Shown: positions 4,752 to 7,556 of the stretch, in pieces
How the letters are laid out: each line of letters opens with the position of its first letter
Position numbering within the stretch: the stretch's first letter is position 1
Assembly (NCBI GenBank): GCA_019347595.1
Contig: JAHWLA010000136.1
Location: forward strand, 1-7,556
Reading direction: 5' to 3'
DNA length: 7,556 nucleotides
DNA from: Actinomycetota bacterium
Lineage (GTDB): Bacteria; Actinomycetota; Acidimicrobiia; Acidimicrobiales; JAHWLA01
Program-made: the position numbers and the translations under genes
Notes under the pieces: model-generated
Seen by the model: only the letters and a program-made list of their open reading frames with translations
What the model was told of the DNA's origin: nothing
Databases searched by the model: none

Positions 4752-6036
4752 CCGGATAGCCCAGGGCCGCCCCCAGCCCCGGCGGCGTCAGGCCGCTGAA
4801 CACGGCATGCGCCCACGCCCGCTCGGTCTCGTAGGCCCGCACCCGCTCCTCCTGCTCCTTGGCCAGCGCCGCGTAGCCGAGCTCGTCGGCCGCCGCGGTG
4901 GCCTCGGCCTCCGCCAGGCGCAGGGCGCCGCCTGAGGGGCTGGCCGACGACGCCCACAAAAGTTGGCTGCGGGGCGGGCCGGACGGCGCCGCGAACGGCG
5001 TGCTCCCGCCGTCGGCCAGCCGCCGGGTGAGCCCGGTGGCGATGATCGCTCGCGGCCGCCCCGACTCCGCCGTGGCGATAAGGGCGGGCACCGCGGCCAG
5101 CGCCTCCTCCACCCACCGGTCGAGCAGCGGCTTCGGCGGTGCGGGCGGAAGCTGCGTGCCCATGGCGACCGGGACGGTGACTGTGGTGGTGACGGCCTTC
5201 TTGCCCTTGCCGGTTGTGACGTTCTTGGTCGGCGCCGGGTGGTACTCGTAGTGCACGTGGGCGGCGCCGCCCTTGGCGTTGCCGCTGTCGCCGTTGAAGC
5301 CGACGACCTCGCCGGCCTTCACCGCCTGCCCCGTGACCTGCCCCGGCACGAACCCCATCAGGTGGGCGAGGTAGTGGTAGCTGCCGTCCGGCTCGTATAC
5401 GTAGGCCGCCAGGCCGCCGATGGACCCCTCGCTCTGCTTGAGGATGCCGTCGACCGGCGAGCGCACCGGCGTGCCGTGGGCGGCGAAGATGTCGGTCCCC
5501 TCGTGGAAGTGGAACGAGGGCACGAAGCGCGGGAAGTACCAGTCGTCCGACCACACCGCCTCGCCGCCCATGGGGAAGCGGCCGAAGCCCATCTGGATGG
5601 CCTCGGCCTCGGTGAACCCGAGGTCGACCAGCGGCCGGAGGGCGGCGATGAGCCGGCGCGTGTTGTTCGACGGCGTCCGCTTTATCGAGTTGATGACGCT
5701 CTGCGCCTCGGGCGGCACCACGCCCGGCGTCGTGACCGAGGAGTCGCCCCCGCCGGGCGGCGGTAGCGAACCGGCGACCGTCGTAGCGGTCGTGGGCGCC
5801 GTCGTCATGACCGCGGTGGTGGACGTGGTGGACGGCGGGGACGTGGTCGATGACGTCGACGGCCGCGGCGCCGTGCTCGACGTGGTGGTCGACGGCGGCG
5901 CCGTGGTCGTCGTCGGGATGGTGGGGATGGGGTCGTCGGCGCCCGACACCTGGGCGCGCGCCGCTCCGGCGGCGACGACAGCCGCAGCCACGACAGGCAC
6001 GGAGAGGGCCAAGGCCCGGAGGCGCACGCGCGTCAT
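4699..6036 (-). CDS. secreted M23 family metallopeptidase (LytM/lysostaphin-like) with Thr/Ser/Pro linker
   Basis: The 445-residue product starts with a signal peptide (MTRVRLRALALSV, hydrophobic core, AAGAARA-Q near residue 29). A low-complexity Thr/Ser/Pro linker spans about 35-105, probably a wall-spanning or glycosylated spacer. The M23 zinc domain holds the HxxxD motif HEGTD (178-182), HYLAHL (221-226) and the HxH motif HVH (260-262), so both metal-binding motifs are intact. Such enzymes cut peptide bridges in peptidoglycan, or regulate other hydrolases when inactive. The C-terminal 150 residues, alanine-rich and partly helical, match nothing I recognise. The ATG at 6036 is the only sensible start, giving a clean signal peptide. 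No Shine-Dalgarno is seen, as the upstream bases are C-rich. It follows htpX on the same strand after a strong hairpin. Confidence 0.9.
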   Translation of the reverse strand: MTRVRLRALALSVPVVAAAVVAAGAARAQVSGADDPIPTIPTTTTAPPSTTTSSTAPRPSTSSTTSPPSTTSTTAVMTTAPTTATTVAGSLPPPGGGDSSVTTPGVVPPEAQSVINSIKRTPSNNTRRLIAALRPLVDLGFTEAEAIQMGFGRFPMGGEAVWSDDWYFPRFVPSFHFHEGTDIFAAHGTPVRSPVDGILKQSEGSIGGLAAYVYEPDGSYHYLAHLMGFVPGQVTGQAVKAGEVVGFNGDSGNAKGGAAHVHYEYHPAPTKNVTTGKGKKAVTTTVTVPVAMGTQLPPAPPKPLLDRWVEEALAAVPALIATAESGRPRAIIATGLTRRLADGGSTPFAAPSGPPRSQLLWASSASPSGGALRLAEAEATAAADELGYAALAKEQEERVRAYETERAWAHAVFSGLTPPGLGAALGYPVSPESFRTATAGRSPRP

Positions 6037-6060
6037 GTAGAGGGGGACTTCGTGTGTGGC

Positions 6061-6120
6061 GACCCTCAATCCTGCCCGACCGGCGGCTGGGGAGGCCGGC
6101 CGGGCAGGAGACCGAGGGTC
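6061..6120 (-). terminator. two-tier hairpin between htpX and the M23 peptidase gene
   Basis: CCTGCCCG (6071-6078) pairs with 6101-6108. After one mismatch CCGGC (6080-6084) pairs with GCCGG (6095-6099), leaving a 10-base loop. An outer 7-bp stem GACCCTC/GAGGGTC (6061-6067 with 6114-6120) closes the structure across small internal loops and reaches into the htpX stop codon. It may terminate htpX, or act in the 5' leader of the M23 message, whose start is 24 bases further on. There is no T tract. Confidence 0.55.
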
Positions 6121-6853
6121 AGTGCGCCCACTCCCCACTGCGCAAACGGGCGACGCGCTCGGCAGTCGAGGGGTGGGTGGTGAACAGATTGGCGAACGAC
6201 ATCTTCCGGCCGGTCAGCGGGTTGACGATGTACTTCTGGGCCTGCGCGGGCTGCACGTTCATGGGGATGCGCTTGGCCGCTTCCTCCAGCTTCAGCAGCG
6301 CCCGGGCCAGCGCCTCGCCGTCGCCGATGAGGCGGGCGCCCGTGCGGTCGGCCTCGAACTCGCGGCTCCGGCTCAGCGCCATCTGGAGCAGTGCGGCGGC
6401 CATGGGAGCGAGGATCGCCATGGCCAGCAGGGCGATGGGGTTGGCCCCTTCGTCGTCGTCGCGCCCGCCGCCGAACATGGCGCCCCACATGAGCATGTTC
6501 CCTATGAAGCTGATGCCCGTCGCCACCGCGGCGGCGACAGAGCCGATGAGGATGTCGCGGTTGCCGACGTGGCTGATCTCGTGGGCGAGCACGCCGCGCA
6601 GCTCCTCCCAGTCGCAGATCTGGAGGATCCCCTGGGTGACGGCGACGGCTGCGTGCTCCGGGTTGCGCCCGGTGGCAAAGGCGTTGGGCTGCATGTCGGG
6701 GGTGACGTAGAGCTTGGGCATCGGCATGCCCGCCTTCTGCGTCAGGTCGCGGACGATCCGGTAGTACTCCGGCATCTCCGCCTCGGTGACGGGCACGGCC
6801 CGCGCCATGCGGATGGCGATCTTGTCGGAGGCCCAGTACGAGCCGCCCACCAT
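6119..6853 (-). CDS. htpX: HtpX family membrane zinc metalloprotease, N-terminal membrane hairpin missing
   Basis: From the ATG at 6853 the product has 244 residues and matches HtpX from about the family's residue 50 onward: GSYWASDKIAI (4-14), MPMPKLYV (43-50), PNAFATGRNP (56-65), AVAVTQGIL (69-77), the zinc motif HEISH with NRD (91-100) and the third-ligand segment SRSREFEAD (161-169). Two hydrophobic segments (about 101-125 and 138-160) remain. HtpX degrades misfolded membrane proteins at the cytoplasmic membrane, and the catalytic residues here are intact. However, family members are about 285 residues, with two membrane spans before GSYW, and here everything upstream of 6853 is 45-bp repeat array. 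A TTG at 6958 would extend the frame to 279 residues, but the added 35 residues are repeat-derived and arginine-rich. Neither start has a good ribosome binding site. It is either a truncated or rearranged gene, or an assembly join. Confidence 0.85.
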   Translation of the reverse strand: MVGGSYWASDKIAIRMARAVPVTEAEMPEYYRIVRDLTQKAGMPMPKLYVTPDMQPNAFATGRNPEHAAVAVTQGILQICDWEELRGVLAHEISHVGNRDILIGSVAAAVATGISFIGNMLMWGAMFGGGRDDDEGANPIALLAMAILAPMAAALLQMALSRSREFEADRTGARLIGDGEALARALLKLEEAAKRIPMNVQPAQAQKYIVNPLTGRKMSFANLFTTHPSTAERVARLRSGEWAH

Positions 6854-7556
6854 GAGGAGGCCGAGCCCGAGGCACCGGATGTGGCCGAGGAGATCTCGCC
6901 CGAGCCGGAACGGGAAGCATCGACGGTGACTGAGGACGCCACGCCCAAACTCGAACAAAAATCATCAGTGGTGGCCGAGGACGTCGCACCCGAGGCAGAG
7001 CCCGAGGCATCGGATGTGGCCGAGGACGTCGCGCCCCAGCCCGAACCGGAAGCATCGATGGTGGCCGAGGACGTCGCGCCCGAGCCTGAGCCGAAAGCGC
7101 CGGTGGTGGCGGAGGACATCGCGCGAGAGCCCGAGCCGGAAGCACCGGTTGTGTCCGAGGAGGTCGCGCCAGAGCCTGACGAATCCGATGTGGCCGAGTC
7201 GATGAGCGCCTGGAACGAGGCATCGACGATGTTGGGCGACACCCCGACGGTGAACCAGCGCGCGCCGCGCCCGTCGCGGCTCTCGATCAGCACCCGCGTC
7301 GTGGCGCCGGTGCCGCCATTAAGGATGCGCACCTTGTAGTCGACCAGCTCCAGGTCCTCGATATGGGCCGAATAGCGTCCCAAGTCCTTGCGCAGTGCGG
7401 TGTCGAGCGCGTTCACCGGCCCGTTGCCTTCCCCCACCGACATCAAACTCTCGCCGTCCACCTTGAGCTTGACGACGGCTTCGGACACCGTGACCAGCTC
7501 GCCCAGCGCGTTGTGCCGGTGCTCGACCATGACGCGGAAGCCCTCGACCTCGAAAT
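6742..7556 (-). CDS. cimA: (R)-citramalate synthase, C-terminal part, with a repeat-encoded tail (partial)
   Basis: The frame enters from the right edge and carries the C-terminal LeuA/CimA regulatory (dimerisation) domain: FEVEGFRVMVEH, EAVVKLKVDGE, EGNGPVNALDTALRK, LVDYKVRILNGG, TRVLIES and VGVSPNIVDASFQALIDS. EGNGPVNALD.ALRK and the DYKVR motif favour citramalate synthase over 2-isopropylmalate synthase. CimA makes citramalate from pyruvate and acetyl-CoA for isoleucine synthesis, and this domain senses isoleucine. Homology stops at ALIDS (about 7195), where the family normally ends within about ten residues. Here the frame goes on for about 110 Ser/Gly/Thr/Ala-rich residues in 15-residue units, and then out of frame into htpX to a stop at 6742. 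The catalytic barrel lies outside the window. The tail and the true stop are doubtful. Confidence 0.8.
   Translation of the reverse strand, partial: FEVEGFRVMVEHRHNALGELVTVSEAVVKLKVDGESLMSVGEGNGPVNALDTALRKDLGRYSAHIEDLELVDYKVRILNGGTGATTRVLIESRDGRGARWFTVGVSPNIVDASFQALIDSATSDSSGSGATSSDTTGASGSGSRAMSSATTGAFGSGSGATSSATIDASGSGWGATSSATSDASGSASGATSSATTDDFCSSLGVASSVTVDASRSGSGEISSATSGASGSASSWWAARTGPPTRSPSAWRGPCPSPRRRCRSTTGSSAT
6854..7198. repeat. tandem array of 45-bp (15-codon) units between cimA and htpX
   Basis: Six full 45-bp units begin at 6881, 6926, 6971, 7016, 7061 and 7106. They are followed by a 39-bp unit at 7151-7189 and a 9-base stub GTGGCCGAG (7190-7198), and preceded by a partial unit at 6854-6880. 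The plus-strand consensus starts GTGGCCGAGGACGTCGCGCC and, in one frame, reads VAEDVAPEPEPEA plus two variable residues. The minus strand in the CimA frame reads SGSGATSSAT..ASG. The unit at 6926 is the most diverged and the most AT-rich. Because 45 is a multiple of three, reading frames stay open throughout. There are no spacers between units, so it is not CRISPR. Confidence 0.95.

Noticed and set aside
5756..5945. The Thr/Ser/Pro-rich coding repeat of the M23 protein as a separate minisatellite
   Set aside because: It is irregular low-complexity linker sequence without a fixed DNA period.
6037..6138. An M23 peptidase start upstream of 6036
   Set aside because: The added residues precede a complete signal peptide and overlap the hairpin and the htpX stop.
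6854..7198. CRISPR array
   Set aside because: The 45-bp units are directly adjacent with no unique spacers, vary by codon-like changes, and no cas gene is present.
6056..7339. A 427-codon plus-strand frame antisense to htpX that includes the acidic repeats
   Set aside because: Outside the array the translation is the complement of conserved HtpX and CimA sequence, so no continuous plus-strand gene is supported. The array itself is reported separately.

Overview
The window is a GC-rich bacterial chromosome segment and most likely comes from an actinobacterium, possibly of the class Acidimicrobiia. That placement is an inference. It rests on G/C-dominated third codon positions, a Mycobacterium-like inorganic pyrophosphatase, secreted GYWLVASDGGIF-type repeats, and several genes whose start codon sits 6-7 bases after a TAnnnT -10 hexamer, as in leaderless transcription. 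Most of the content is ordinary housekeeping. No defence, phage or secondary-metabolite locus is visible.

Layout, left to right. The 5' part of a tRNA-Thr(GGT) runs off the left edge on the minus strand. It is divergent from a GNAT acetyltransferase on the plus strand (127-624). A perfect 25-bp hairpin separates that gene from a convergent, secreted CapA-like protein (minus, 692-2446) whose N-terminal half is a tandem array of 42-residue repeats. Upstream on the same strand is inorganic pyrophosphatase ppa (2557-3042). Between the two lie back-to-back hairpins, and a very G-rich tract covers the ppa stop codon. Divergent from ppa is an integral membrane acyltransferase of the HGSNAT/COG4299 type (plus, 3111-4085). 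Next come tRNA-Tyr(GTA) (minus, 4155-4236) and a YajQ-family nucleotide-binding protein (plus, 4263-4751), which diverge from what look like overlapping -10 elements.

The right third is all on the minus strand. A secreted M23 peptidase (4699-6036) overlaps the 3' end of yajQ by 53 bp. A complex hairpin separates it from an upstream HtpX membrane protease. The C-terminal part of citramalate synthase (cimA) runs off the right edge.

The most unusual region is 6854-7198, between cimA and htpX. It is a tandem array of 45-bp (15-codon) units that is open in all the reading frames inspected. It appears to replace both the last residues of CimA and the first ~45 residues, including the membrane hairpin, of HtpX. 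Read on the opposite strand, the array encodes acidic VAEDVAPEPEPEA-type repeats. It could be a real minisatellite insertion or fusion, or an assembly or recombination join. That junction is the point most worth checking.

The genes do not form one pathway. Ppa (pyrophosphate removal), CimA (isoleucine precursor), YajQ, HtpX (membrane protein quality control), M23 (cell wall) and CapA-like (envelope) are separate core or envelope functions.
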